DNA from: Streptoalloteichus hindustanus
GTDB taxonomy: Bacteria > Actinomycetota > Actinomycetes > Mycobacteriales > Pseudonocardiaceae
DNA: 64,000 nt
Assembly: GCF_900129375.1 (NCBI RefSeq)
Contig: NZ_FQVN01000003.1
Location: 1 to 64,000 of the forward strand
Reading direction: 5' to 3'
Each line of letters starts with the position of its first letter. Position 1 is the first letter of the stretch. Position numbers and translations under genes: made by a program. Below, one piece after another: positions 8,675-18,484 of the stretch. The notes under the pieces are model-generated. The model ran no database searches and was not told the DNA's origin. It saw nothing but the letters and a program-made list of their open reading frames with translations.

Positions 8675-9466
8675 TCAGACCTGCCAGGTCGGCATGATCC
8701 GCAGGTCCGGCACGTTGACCCTGCCCGGCCGGGACGCCAGGAACGCCAGCACGTCGGCCAGGTCGGCGGCGGGCAGCGACGGCACCGCCTCGGCGAACTC
8801 GCGCAGCCCGGCTCGGGCCTCCGGGTCGCTCACGTGCTCCCGCAGCTCGCTGTCGATCATTCCCGGCTCGACGTTGGTCACCCGGACGCCCCGGACGCCC
8901 AGCTCGGCGCGCAGGCCGGCGGAGAGCTGCGTGACGGCGGCCTTGGTCGCGCCGTAGACGGCGTAGCCGGGGAAGACGACGTCGGCGGAGACCGAGGAGA
9001 TGTTCACGAGGTCGGCGCGCTCCCCCGCCTCGGCCGTGGCCAGCAGCGCCGGCACGAACGCCCGCACGACCCGCAGGACGCCGGTGACGTTCAGGTCGAT
9101 CATCCGCTGCCACTCGTCCGTCCGGCCCCGGTCGATCAGGGCCGGCAGCATGACTCCGGCGTTGTTCACCACGAGGTCGACCCGGCCCAGCTCCTCGGCC
9201 ACGGTCGCGGCCGCCGCGTCCACCTGGTCGGCGTCGGTGACGTCCACCGCCACCGGCAGCGCGACGCCACCGGCCTCGGTGATCGTGGCGGCCAACGCCG
9301 CGAGGCGGTCGGCGCGGCGGGCCAGCAGGGCGACCTTCGCGCCGTCGGCGGCCAGCCGCGTGGCGACCGCCGCACCGATCCCACTCGACGCCCCTGTCAC
9401 GACAGCCACCCGGCCGGCCAGCGGCCCGGACGTCGTGACGGTCACGGCGGACGACGGGTTCGTCAT
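8675..9466 (-). CDS. Short-chain dehydrogenase/reductase
   Basis: A 263-aa SDR with TGASSGIGAAVATRLAADGA, VNNAGVMLP, the ISSVSAD serine and YGATKAA. It fits the YdfG/serine-3-dehydrogenase-like group that reduces or oxidises small hydroxy compounds, but the substrate is unknown. I chose the ATG at 9466 because GGAG lies at a suitable distance; an upstream GTG at 9475 has poor spacing. It is divergent from an HTH regulator (9619), a common arrangement in which the regulator controls the adjacent oxidoreductase. The broken aldo/keto reductase follows directly. Confidence 0.88.
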   Translation of the reverse strand: MTNPSSAVTVTTSGPLAGRVAVVTGASSGIGAAVATRLAADGAKVALLARRADRLAALAATITEAGGVALPVAVDVTDADQVDAAAATVAEELGRVDLVVNNAGVMLPALIDRGRTDEWQRMIDLNVTGVLRVVRAFVPALLATAEAGERADLVNISSVSADVVFPGYAVYGATKAAVTQLSAGLRAELGVRGVRVTNVEPGMIDSELREHVSDPEARAGLREFAEAVPSLPAADLADVLAFLASRPGRVNVPDLRIMPTWQV

Positions 9467-9618
9467 GTTCTTCACTCTCCGGAGGACTCAGAAGTCGTTG
9501 TGCCCCACCACAATGCGACCGTCCCAACCGGACAGGGAGATCCGCAGCCACCTAGGACGGCCAAGGCTGGTTCCGCCAGTACCACCCTCCGCCGGCGACG
9601 GCGGTGCACACTGTCCCC

Positions 9619-10518
9619 ATGAAGCGAGGGGACCAGTTGGGGGACTTCCTGGCGTCGCGGCGCGCGAAGCTGCGCCCGGAGGACGTCGGTCTGCCGCCGG
9701 CCGGCCGCCGGCGGGTGCCCGGCCTGCGCCGGACCGAGGTCGCCCAGCTCGCGGGCGTGAGCGTCGACTACTACATCCGCCTCGAACAGGGCCGCGCCGC
9801 CCACCCCTCCTGCGAGGTGCTCAACGCGGTCTCCCGCGCGCTCCAGCTCGACCCCTCCGAGCACGACCACCTGTTGGCGTTGGCGCACAACAAACCCCGA
9901 CGCCGACCCGCCCAGCAACGCAAGGTGCGCCCGCAGATCCAGCACCTGATCGACGCGATGGACCCAATGCCGGCGATCGCGCTGAACAACCGCATGGACG
10001 TCGTGGCGTGGAACCGGATGGCCGCCGCCGTGATCGTCGACTTTGGACGGTTGCCGGCCGCCGACCGCAACATGGCGCGCATGGTCTTCCTCGACCCGGC
10101 CGCCCGCGACCACTACCAGGAGTGGCAGAAGGTGGCCGAGGAGACGGTCGCGTACCTGCGCTACTCGGCCGGACAACAGCCCGACGACACGGGAATGGCC
10201 GCGTTGGTGGGCGAACTGTCGATGAAGAGCGAGGTGTTCGGGCGGCTGTGGGCCCGGCACGACGTGCGTGACAAGGCCCACGGCAGCAAGCGACTGCGAC
10301 ACCCGATCGTCGGCGAGATGACCCTTTTCTACGAAACGCTGGAACTGCCCGGCGACCCGGGTCTGATCCTGTGCACCTACAACGCGGAGCCGGGTAGCGA
10401 CTCGGAAATTTCCTTGCGCCTGCTGGACTCTCTCACCGCCCGCGAACCCCGCGACGGCGCTTCCCTTCCGGGAGAGGCGGAATCCCCGGCGAGAAGGACC
10501 ACGACCACCGGGACCTGA
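9619..10518 (+). CDS. HTH regulator with MmyB-like ligand domain
   Basis: A 299-aa protein with an N-terminal XRE-type helix-turn-helix (RRVPGLRRTEVAQLAGVS, then YYIRLEQGR, residues about 30-60). The C-terminal half matches the MmyB-like ligand-binding domain (IALNNRMDVVAWNRMAAAV; later LGRLWARHDV-type motif, here FGRLWARHDVRDK, and HPIVGEMTL). Such proteins usually sit beside and control a single SDR or oxidoreductase gene. Here the divergent SDR starts 152 bases away. The last ~40 residues are a low-complexity tail. The ATG at 9619 has no obvious Shine-Dalgarno. Confidence 0.88.
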   Translation: MKRGDQLGDFLASRRAKLRPEDVGLPPAGRRRVPGLRRTEVAQLAGVSVDYYIRLEQGRAAHPSCEVLNAVSRALQLDPSEHDHLLALAHNKPRRRPAQQRKVRPQIQHLIDAMDPMPAIALNNRMDVVAWNRMAAAVIVDFGRLPAADRNMARMVFLDPAARDHYQEWQKVAEETVAYLRYSAGQQPDDTGMAALVGELSMKSEVFGRLWARHDVRDKAHGSKRLRHPIVGEMTLFYETLELPGDPGLILCTYNAEPGSDSEISLRLLDSLTAREPRDGASLPGEAESPARRTTTTGT

Positions 10519-10524
10519 GCCCGC

Positions 10525-10620
10525 TCAGTCCTCCACGATGGTGATCGAACCGGTGTTGTCGCAGTTCCCGCAACCCTTGCCCTTGCAGTCACCGCACGTG
10601 ACGGTCATGTCGGCCAGCAT
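10525..10620 (-). CDS. 31-aa cysteine-rich zinc-knuckle-like peptide
   Basis: A tiny open reading frame with a very good ribosome-binding site (AGAGGAGG, about five bases before the ATG at 10620). The peptide carries CGDCKGKGCGNCDNTG, that is CxxCxGxG followed directly by CxxCxxxG, the same pattern as one DnaJ-type zinc-finger pair. The remainder (MLADMTVT at the front, SITIVED at the end) is short and polar. It would bind one zinc. It begins 12 bases after the stop of the 113-aa gene and is probably co-transcribed with it. Its function is unknown; a small adaptor or chaperone-like role is only a guess. Confidence 0.6.
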   Translation of the reverse strand: MLADMTVTCGDCKGKGCGNCDNTGSITIVED

Positions 10621-10632
10621 CGTTCCCTCCTC

Positions 10633-10974
10633 TCACAGCCGGAACTTCGCGAGGTGGTCGCGCGCCCACCGAACCCCGAAAAGCCGAAGCGTCTCAGCGC
10701 CCCACTCCCCCTCGATGGGCACGTTCTCGAACAACAGCAACGACTTGGCGAAGGTCCCGTGCCGGACGTCCACCTGGCCGGCCGCCTTCGGCCACACGAA
10801 GACGAAGTGGGCGTACATGAAAAGCAGGACCTCGTACCCGTCCCAGATTCCACGAAGGGGCCCCTCCGACGGAAAAGGCGCCCGGTACACGGTCGTGGTT
10901 CGCCCGTTCCGGTAGGTGAAGGTCTCCGCCCTCACCCCGGGCGGCAGATTCGCCGCGATTTCAGGGAAGTTCAC
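10633..10974 (-). CDS. Unknown 113-aa protein
   Basis: I do not recognise this protein. It starts with GTG at 10974, about 48 bases after the XRE gene, and ends 12 bases before the 31-aa cysteine-rich peptide. It is a soluble alpha/beta-looking protein with an aromatic, hydrophobic middle (GYEVLLFMYAHFVFVW) and a basic end (ARDHLAKFRL), and no signal peptide. The Shine-Dalgarno is weak, so either translation depends on the upstream genes or a leaderless promoter lies in the gap. Codon usage is slightly less GC-rich than its neighbours, as in the rest of the DUF6879 operon. Confidence 0.6.
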   Translation of the reverse strand: MNFPEIAANLPPGVRAETFTYRNGRTTTVYRAPFPSEGPLRGIWDGYEVLLFMYAHFVFVWPKAAGQVDVRHGTFAKSLLLFENVPIEGEWGAETLRLFGVRWARDHLAKFRL

Positions 10975-11022
10975 GCCTACAACGATAGGAGCAACGCCCC
11001 TGCCCCGAAAGGCCGAGTCGCG

Positions 11023-11871
11023 TCATCGCATAAAGTCGCGCGCCACCGACCGCAGGAACGCGGCGGCCTCCTCACCCCTGACCGCATGCCCCAGGAAGAA
11101 CTCGAACAACTCCAGGTGGTACGCGATCTCCTGCGGGTCCCGCAGAACAACCTCACCCGAGAACAACTCCACGGTCACCAACCGGTCGTCATAGACGACG
11201 AAGATGTTCATGGGCGGCTCGAGCACCTTCGCGGACTGGAGAATAATTCCGATCTCGACATTCGGCCGCTGCGACACCTCGGCCATGTGGACCGCCTGCC
11301 TCGCCATCACCTCGGAGGCGGTTGGTCGCCAACGAACCGCCTGCTCGGTCATCAGGAAGACGAACTTGCGGTCCGGATCATCCAGAACAGCCTGCCGCCG
11401 CAGACGAGCCTCAACCAGTCTGTCCAGGTCCCTATCCGACTTCACGGAAGCAATACGGGACAACAGGTCCCGTGCGTACTCGGGCAGCTGCAACAATCCG
11501 GTCGGGATAGCGGGCAGGAACTGCCTCACCATCGTGGACTTCTCTGTCAGAGAGCGAAGCTCGTCCTGCTTCCGCCAGATCCCGACACGCGCGTAACTCC
11601 GCCACGAGGTGTAATCCACGTTGGCCACACGCGCAAGACCTAACAACTCCTCCACGACCGACGGCGACACCTCAAGCGCCTTGAGAATGCGCTCGACGTC
11701 GATGACACTGGGGAGAACGCGGCCAGTCTCGATCCGACTGATCTTCGACTGGCTCATGTTGCAGCGCGCGGCCAGCCGTTGCCCGGACAGGCCAGAAGCC
11801 TGGCGGAGGCTTCGCAGCGCCTCCGCCAGGCTTCGTCGTTGGTCTTCCTGCCGCTCAGGCTCGATACTCAC
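11023..11871 (-). CDS. XRE-family regulator with DUF5753 domain
   Basis: A 282-aa protein of the actinobacterial Scr1-like type. The N-terminal helix-turn-helix is at about residues 15-65 (LRQASGLSGQRLAARCNMSQSKISRIETGRVLPS). The C-terminal DUF5753 region follows (YARVGIWRKQDELRSLTEKS, FLPAIPTGLLQLPEYARDLL, the later MTEQAVRWRP). Such proteins pair with small DUF397 proteins and act as pleiotropic regulators or antitoxin-like partners in actinomycetes. The GTG at 11871 overlaps the end of the preceding DUF6879 gene by 17 bases, which ties it to the same operon. The DUF397 partner is at the far end of the operon, with three DUF6879 genes between them. Confidence 0.85.
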   Translation of the reverse strand: MSIEPERQEDQRRSLAEALRSLRQASGLSGQRLAARCNMSQSKISRIETGRVLPSVIDVERILKALEVSPSVVEELLGLARVANVDYTSWRSYARVGIWRKQDELRSLTEKSTMVRQFLPAIPTGLLQLPEYARDLLSRIASVKSDRDLDRLVEARLRRQAVLDDPDRKFVFLMTEQAVRWRPTASEVMARQAVHMAEVSQRPNVEIGIILQSAKVLEPPMNIFVVYDDRLVTVELFSGEVVLRDPQEIAYHLELFEFFLGHAVRGEEAAAFLRSVARDFMR

Positions 11872-12367
11872 CGAACGGAACTGCCTCCGCCAGGGCCAGG
11901 TCCCGCCACCGCAGGTACTGATCAATATTTGACGGCGACTCTACCAGTTCCCGATCTCGGAGCGTGCCGTCGGGGTTGAAGTTCAACAGGAGCACAGTGG
12001 TCTCGTCAAACAACCAGAAGTCCTGCTGAGGCAGATCCACCTCACGGTCGGTCAGATCGAGAATTCGGTAGTCCTCACCCGCACGAACGTTACGAGGAAC
12101 ACCCCACTCCATCAGGTAGCGCGTGTAATCCGTGAAGGGGCGACGCACGATCTTCACCCGAGTCATGGTCTTGCCCGCGCCGGTGATCTCCTCCACGAGG
12201 CGGCGCCACTCCTGGATCGACTCGTCGTCCTTCGGCTGTCCGGCCAGGAACCGGCGCACCCGCTCAGCCTCGCTCGGGATCGTGTAGACCTGGTGTGTCT
12301 CCAGCCGGAAAGCCGACTTGACGAAGTTCCGGAAAAAGTTTCTCAAACCTGCCTTGTCAACGGGCAC
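11855..12367 (-). CDS. DUF6879-family protein, copy 3 of 3
   Basis: A 170-aa protein whose GTG start at 12367 overlaps the stop of the upstream copy by 11 bases. Family sequence runs through SAFRLETHQVYTIPSEAERV, VKIVRRPFTDYTRYLMEWGV, GEDYRILDLTDREVDLPQQD, FWLFDETTVLLLNFNPDGT and IDQYLRWRDLALAEAVPF. No catalytic motif is obvious. These proteins are commonly encoded with XRE/DUF397 pairs in actinomycetes; their activity is unknown. DNA identity with the middle copy is complete for about 190 bases (11966-12155), showing recent duplication or gene conversion. Its 3' end overlaps the XRE gene. Confidence 0.8.
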   Translation of the reverse strand: MPVDKAGLRNFFRNFVKSAFRLETHQVYTIPSEAERVRRFLAGQPKDDESIQEWRRLVEEITGAGKTMTRVKIVRRPFTDYTRYLMEWGVPRNVRAGEDYRILDLTDREVDLPQQDFWLFDETTVLLLNFNPDGTLRDRELVESPSNIDQYLRWRDLALAEAVPFGEYRA

Positions 12368-12884
12368 CGTTGGCCCCCTGGTTGTACTCGGCGAACGGAA
12401 CTGCCTCCGCCAGGGCCAAGTCCCGCCACCGCAGGTACTGGCCAATATCCGCCGACTCCACCAGTTCCGGGTTGCGCGGAGTCCCGTCGGGGTTGAAGTT
12501 CAACAGGAGCACAGTGGTCTCGTCAAACAACCAGAAGTCCTGCTGAGGCAGATCCACCTCACGGTCGGTCAGATCGAGAATTCGGTAGTCCTCACCCGCA
12601 CGAACGTTACGAGGAACACCCCACTCCATCAGGTAGCGCGTGTAATCCGTGAAGGGGCGACGCACGATCTTCGCCCGAGTCATGGTCTTGCCCGCGCTGA
12701 TGTTGGAACGAACCAGGCCCACCCACTGCTGCGCCGACTCGTCGTCCTTCGGCTGTCCGGCCAGGAACCGGCGCACCCGTTCAGCCTCGCTTGCGATCGT
12801 GTACACCTGACGCGTTTCCAGCCTGAACGCCGACCGCACGAAATTCCGCAGGTAATCCCCGAGGTCCACGCCGTCAGCGGGCAC
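12357..12884 (-). CDS. DUF6879-family protein, copy 2 of 3
   Basis: A 175-aa paralogue of the flanking genes. It starts with GTG at 12884, overlapping the previous stop by 11 bases, and ends ANGAR 11 bases into the next gene. It shares the FTDYTRYLMEWGVPRNVRAG and FWLFDETTVLLLNFNPDG cores with copy 3, with divergence concentrated in the N-terminal quarter and the last 15 residues. The conserved centre with variable ends is what one expects if the ends select different partners, but that is inference. No signal peptide or membrane segment. Confidence 0.8.
   Translation of the reverse strand: MPADGVDLGDYLRNFVRSAFRLETRQVYTIASEAERVRRFLAGQPKDDESAQQWVGLVRSNISAGKTMTRAKIVRRPFTDYTRYLMEWGVPRNVRAGEDYRILDLTDREVDLPQQDFWLFDETTVLLLNFNPDGTPRNPELVESADIGQYLRWRDLALAEAVPFAEYNQGANGAR
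12483..12672. repeat. 190-bp direct repeat inside two DUF6879 genes
   Basis: This stretch matches 11966-12155 without a difference that I can find (offset 517 bases). Both copies lie in the same relative position of adjacent DUF6879 genes. The third copy is similar at protein level but clearly diverged in DNA, so the 190-bp identity reflects a recent event between copies 2 and 3. Confidence 0.75.
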
Positions 12885-13401
12885 CTTCGTCCTCCAAGGC
12901 GTACTCGGTGAAGGGCACCGACTCAGCCAGCGCGAGATCACGCCACTGCAAGTACTGGTTGATGCCCGTCGACTCCACCAGCTCCAGATTCAACAGCGTT
13001 CCGTCTGGATTGATGTTGACAAGGGCGACGGTCGACTCGTCAAAAAGCCAGAAGTCCTGCTCGGGCAGACCCACCTCACGGTCCGTCAGGTCCAGGATTC
13101 GGTAGTCCTCACCGGCCGCGACGTTATCCGGCACCTCCCACGACATCAGGTAGCGCGTGTAGTCGGTGAACGGTCGTCGCACGATCTTCACGCGCTGCAT
13201 GGTCTTCCCACTCTCCACGTTGGAGCGCACGAGACTATGCCACTCGACATTGCCACCTTGCGGCTTCTCGCCACCGGAAAGGAACAGCCTGAGCTCCTCC
13301 ACCTCGTCCGGCATGGTGTAGACCTGATGAACTTCGAGCCGAAATGCCGACCGCTCGAACGTGTTCAGGTAGCCCGACAGCTGCTCACCGGTCAAGAGCA
13401 C
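12874..13401 (-). CDS. DUF6879-family protein, copy 1 of 3
   Basis: A 175-aa protein, the most diverged of the three. The GTG at 13401 has GGGAGG at good spacing and overlaps the DUF397 gene by 17 bases. Conserved blocks are SAFRLEVHQVYTMPDE, VKIVRRPFTDYTRYLMSWEV, EDYRILDLTDREVGLPEQDF and WLFDESTVALVNINPDGT. Because its start is embedded in the DUF397 gene and its stop in the next DUF6879 gene, expression of the whole set is probably translationally coupled. Confidence 0.8.
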   Translation of the reverse strand: MLLTGEQLSGYLNTFERSAFRLEVHQVYTMPDEVEELRLFLSGGEKPQGGNVEWHSLVRSNVESGKTMQRVKIVRRPFTDYTRYLMSWEVPDNVAAGEDYRILDLTDREVGLPEQDFWLFDESTVALVNINPDGTLLNLELVESTGINQYLQWRDLALAESVPFTEYALEDEGAR

Positions 13402-13579
13402 GAAGAGCCTCCCGAACAAGCTCGACCGAGATCTGAACCGCCTGCTCGCCTTCGCCCAACTGCAGACCGTCCGCGTTCCGTACCGCGGCCCCCTGCACGA
13501 CGAGACTTCCCGCGTCGTCCACGTAAACAGCCGGACAGGTCGACTGCTTGCAGTTGCCTGCCACCTTCGTGACCTTCAC
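13385..13579 (-). CDS. DUF397 protein, first gene of the operon
   Basis: A 64-aa protein with the usual DUF397 layout: a short start with a Cys pair (GNCKQSTCPAVYVDDAG) and then AVRNAD, ending in a helix (VELVREALRALDR). Many DUF397 genes are the small partner of XRE/DUF5753 regulators. The GTG at 13579 follows a purine-rich GGGGG site. It begins the leftward run DUF397, three DUF6879, XRE, with all neighbours overlapping by 11-17 bases. The promoter should lie in 13580-13715. Confidence 0.8.
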   Translation of the reverse strand: MKVTKVAGNCKQSTCPAVYVDDAGSLVVQGAAVRNADGLQLGEGEQAVQISVELVREALRALDR

Positions 13580-13715
13580 GTCGCCCCCTTTCTGAAGCAG
13601 TGATCGAGAGGCTACGCAGCGTGGTCAGAGGAGGGCAAGATCGGCTGGGGCGTTAGTCGCGTGTTCGCATAGACGTCGCCCGAACGGGTGAGTTGTTGCC
13701 ACAGTGGACAGACGA

Positions 13716-13746
13716 GGACGCCCGGTGCGAGGTGCGCCGGGCGTCC
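13716..13746 (-). terminator. Terminator after copA
   Basis: GGACGCCCGG (13716-13725) pairs with CCGGGCGTCC (13737-13746) around an 11-base loop. It lies 18 bases beyond the copA stop, in the direction of transcription. Confidence 0.65.
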
Positions 13747-13763
13747 CCTTCGGAGGAGCTTGT

Positions 13764-16028
<2,265 letters not shown>

Positions 16029-16107
16029 CGCGTCCTCCCTGTCGTCCGTGCGCGTGTGCTGGGTCGTGCCCCGGCGTGCCGCCGGGCTGGTCGGTCCCGC
16101 CCCGGGG

Positions 16108-17070
16108 TTACCCGTGGCCGCCGTGCTGGTCACGGTGTTGGTCGCCCGAGTCTGGTCGCTGGTCACCACGCCTCTCCGTTCCGGCGGCGGGCGTTCGCGG
16201 CGGGGGCTCCTCGCCCCGGGTGGCCACGGTGAACTCCGCCGTGCGCACCACGTCGCCGTGCTTGAAGTCGAGGAACAGCCGGTAGGTGCCGGCCGTGGGC
16301 ACCTCGGCGAAGAAGGTCACCTGCGGGCCGGGGGCGGTGCGGCTGTCGCCGGGCGTGCCGTCCGGGTGCACGTGCAGGTAGGCCAGGTCGCCCTGGCGGA
16401 GCGCGACGAGGTGCCCGTACGCGCCCAGGTAGGGCTGGAGGTCGGCCACCGGGCGGCCGCCCCTGGTCACGTCGAGGGTGAGCCGGGAGGCGTGCCCGGG
16501 GCGGAGGTCGCCGCCGAGCTCCACCCGGTAGCCGTCGACCTCGGCCGCCCTGGTCGGGAACGGCACGACCGGGTTGTAGGCGCCGGGCGCCTGGAGGTCG
16601 ACCCCCAGCACGACGCCCTGGCCGCCGCGCGGCACGAAGTCCGCGAAGGCCCGGTAGCTGCCGGCGGCGGGCACCGTGACCGGCACGCGCCAGACGCCGT
16701 CGGCGGACATCTCGGGGTGCAGGTGCTGGTACGCCGCGCCGTCCCGCCGGACGAGCACGACGTGCATGCGCTTCTCGTGCGCCTCATCGAACTGGGTGAC
16801 GGCTGCGCCACCCGAACCGGTGATGCGGAAGGCGAACTCCTCGGCGACGCCGGGAGTGAGCGTGGTGCGCTCGGGCACGAACGTGTAGCCGTCCCTGGCC
16901 GAGGCGAGGCCGTCCGGCTGGATGCCGGCCGACCCGCCGGGGGCGTGGGGGCCGGGCTCGGCCCCGGCCCCCACGGTGAGCGGTCCGGCGGCGGAGCCCG
17001 CCGCCCACGCTCCGGCGAACACGAGCACGAGCGCCGCGCCGTAGGCGGACAGCTTCGCTGCGGTGTTCAT
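16108..17070 (-). CDS. Exported His-rich protein of the copper operon
   Basis: A 320-aa protein with an N-terminal hydrophobic segment ([19 protein letters not shown]), which is a signal peptide or anchor. Two beta-sandwich-looking domains follow, each with a His-containing motif: [10 protein letters not shown] and [12 protein letters not shown]. The C-terminus ends in a His-rich tail ([11 protein letters not shown]). It lies between the copZ-like and copA genes, so an extracytoplasmic copper-binding or delivery role is the natural inference. I cannot name the family with confidence; FixH/CopC-like folds are possibilities. ATG start at 17070. Confidence 0.8.
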   Translation of the reverse strand: MNTAAKLSAYGAALVLVFAGAWAAGSAAGPLTVGAGAEPGPHAPGGSAGIQPDGLASARDGYTFVPERTTLTPGVAEEFAFRITGSGGAAVTQFDEAHEKRMHVVLVRRDGAAYQHLHPEMSADGVWRVPVTVPAAGSYRAFADFVPRGGQGVVLGVDLQAPGAYNPVVPFPTRAAEVDGYRVELGGDLRPGHASRLTLDVTRGGRPVADLQPYLGAYGHLVALRQGDLAYLHVHPDGTPGDSRTAPGPQVTFFAEVPTAGTYRLFLDFKHGDVVRTAEFTVATRGEEPPPRTPAAGTERRGDQRPDSGDQHRDQHGGHG

Positions 17071-17080
17071 CGCCGTGTGC

Positions 17081-17290
17081 TCAGCTCGCGGCCAGCGCGT
17101 AGCCGGCCTCCTCGACGGCGGCGCGCACGTCGTCGTCGCTCAGCGGCGCCGCGCTGGTCACGGTCACCTGGCCGCTGGCCACGTCCACCGCGACGTCGCT
17201 GACGCCCTGGATCGCGCGCACCTCCTCGCTCACCGAGCTGGCGCAGTGACCGCAGGTCATACCGGTCACGGTGTAGGTGGTCGTGGTCAT
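17081..17290 (-). CDS. copZ: CopZ-like heavy-metal-associated domain protein
   Basis: A 69-aa single HMA domain with the Cu(I)-binding motif GMTCGHCASSV near residues 10-20 and the usual ferredoxin-like ending (AAVEEAGYALAAS). It is a cytosolic copper chaperone that hands Cu(I) to CopA. It sits 35 bases after csoR and 10 bases before the exported His-rich protein, in the copper-responsive operon. Confidence 0.92.
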   Translation of the reverse strand: MTTTTYTVTGMTCGHCASSVSEEVRAIQGVSDVAVDVASGQVTVTSAAPLSDDDVRAAVEEAGYALAAS

Positions 17291-17325
17291 GATCGCCTCC
17301 TGGGGAATGGGGAGTGGACGGTCGG

Positions 17326-17607
17326 TCAGGAGCGGACGAGGCGGGCGATGGCGTCGCTGGCCTCCCGCACCTTCGCGTCAGCCACCTCACCACCCTCGGC
17401 GATCGCCTGCGCGACACAGTGCCGGAGGTGCTCGTCCACCAACCCCAACGACACCGCCTGCAACGCCTTCGTCGCCGCCGAGATCTGCGTCAGAACATCA
17501 ATGCAGTACTCGTCGTTCTCAATCATCCGCTGCAACCCGCGCACCTGACCCTCGATGCGCCGCAACCGCTTCAGGTAGTCATCCTTCTCCTGGCTGTAGC
17601 CGCGCAC
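17326..17607 (-). CDS. csoR: CsoR copper-sensing repressor, copy 1
   Basis: A 93-aa all-helical repressor. The Cu(I) ligands are visible as Cys in DEYCIDVLTQ and His/Cys in HLRHCVAQ. The family opening KRLRRIEGQVRGLQRMI is complete. The GTG at 17607 sits about 50 bases downstream of a perfect CsoR-type operator. Copper binding releases the operator and induces this operon through copA. The protein is almost identical to copy 2 (17784-18065), differing mainly in the first ten residues. Confidence 0.93.
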   Translation of the reverse strand: MRGYSQEKDDYLKRLRRIEGQVRGLQRMIENDEYCIDVLTQISAATKALQAVSLGLVDEHLRHCVAQAIAEGGEVADAKVREASDAIARLVRS

Positions 17608-17652
17608 GCCCGCCTCCCTCCCTCGTCGTCCGGTCCGTCCGGACCGGACATT

Positions 17653-17671
17653 TATACCCCTGGGGGGTAAG
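17653..17671. promoter_or_regulatory. CsoR operator
   Basis: TATACCCCTGGGGGGTAAG contains the perfect inverted repeat TACCCC-TGG-GGGGTA (17655-17669), the classic GC-tract CsoR box. It is about 46 bases upstream of csoR copy 1 and must regulate the whole copper operon. Confidence 0.88.
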
Positions 17672-17736
17672 GGTAGGTCAAGTACCCGGGAGGGGTTCCC
17701 CCGCGTGACCGGCGCTACACGGGGCAGGAACACGGA

Positions 17737-17767
17737 AGGGGCCCCGACCGATGCGGTCGGGGCCCCT
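17737..17767 (-). terminator. Terminator after csoR copy 2
   Basis: AGGGGCCCCGACCG (17737-17750) pairs perfectly with CGGTCGGGGCCCCT (17754-17767) around a three-base loop. It isolates the second csoR from the promoter of the copper operon. Confidence 0.88.
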
Positions 17768-17783
17768 CCGGGAGACGCGTGGA

Positions 17784-18065
17784 TCAGGAACGCACGAGAC
17801 GCGCGATCGCGTCGCTGGCCTCCCGCACCTTCGCGTCAGCCACCTCACCACCCTCGGCGATCGCCTGCGCGACACAGTGCCGGAGGTGCTCGTCCACCAA
17901 CCCCAACGACACCGCCTGCAACGCCTTCGTCGCCGCCGAGATCTGCGTCAGAACATCAATGCAGTACTCGTCGTTCTCAATCATCCGCTGCAACCCGCGC
18001 ACCTGACCCTCGATGCGCCGCAACCGCTTCAGGTAATCGTCCTTGCCAGCCGTGTAACCGTGCAT
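17784..18065 (-). CDS. CsoR-family repressor, copy 2
   Basis: A 93-aa near-duplicate of the neighbouring CsoR. From YLKRLRRIEG to the last residue the two proteins look identical, and long DNA stretches are also identical (offset 458 bases). Only the start differs (MHGYTAGKDD here, against RGYSQEKDD). The Cu(I)-binding Cys, His and Cys are all kept. It has its own terminator, and its own upstream DNA lacks the GC-tract operator of copy 1. A different palindrome, CGGTAC-GCGG-GTACCG, lies at 18103-18118. It may regulate another locus or be a recent duplicate without a separate role. Confidence 0.88.
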   Translation of the reverse strand: MHGYTAGKDDYLKRLRRIEGQVRGLQRMIENDEYCIDVLTQISAATKALQAVSLGLVDEHLRHCVAQAIAEGGEVADAKVREASDAIARLVRS

Positions 18066-18484
18066 GCCCCGGCTCCCGTCCTCCCCGTTCCGCTCCGCCG
18101 TACGGTACGCGGGTACCGCTCCCGTCAAAAGCCGTTCGACCGGACCCATCAGGCCAAACGTCCCGTCCGGGACAGTTCCCTCCAAAGTGGACAACCCGGT
18201 GTCGGCGGTGGATTTCCCCTCCGGAGCGCCGTGTTCCGGCTCCCGCCCCGGCGTCCCACCCCGACGCCGACGTGATCACGACGCTCCGTGGTCAGCCCCC
18301 CGGGGGGCACATCGGGGACGAGAGCGACGAACAGCCATCGCTGGGCCATCTGGACCAAACGGACACCGCCGACCGGGCAGGTGGGTGCGAATGCACAGAG
18401 TCCCCCGGCTCTCCCCCATCCGGGTGGTGCCCTCTGCCAAGCTGCAGGCACAGGCCCGAGAACCACTGAGATGGGGGAAGGACG
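18066..18484. other. Intergenic region between csoR copy 2 and the WXG cassette
   Basis: About 420 bases between divergent transcription units with no convincing gene. It contains the palindrome at 18103-18118 and a 14-base GC palindrome, GCCCCCCGGGGGGC, at 18295-18308. GGGGGAAGGACG lies just before the YbaB-like start. Confidence 0.5.
18103..18118. promoter_or_regulatory. Candidate operator upstream of csoR copy 2
   Basis: CGGTAC-GCGG-GTACCG is a perfect six-base inverted repeat 38 bases upstream of the second csoR. It is a reasonable repressor site but does not match the operator of copy 1 closely. Confidence 0.35.

Noticed and set aside
17081-17875. Plus-strand open frames across the csoR/copZ region repeated twice
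   Set aside because: They are antisense shadows of the duplicated csoR genes.
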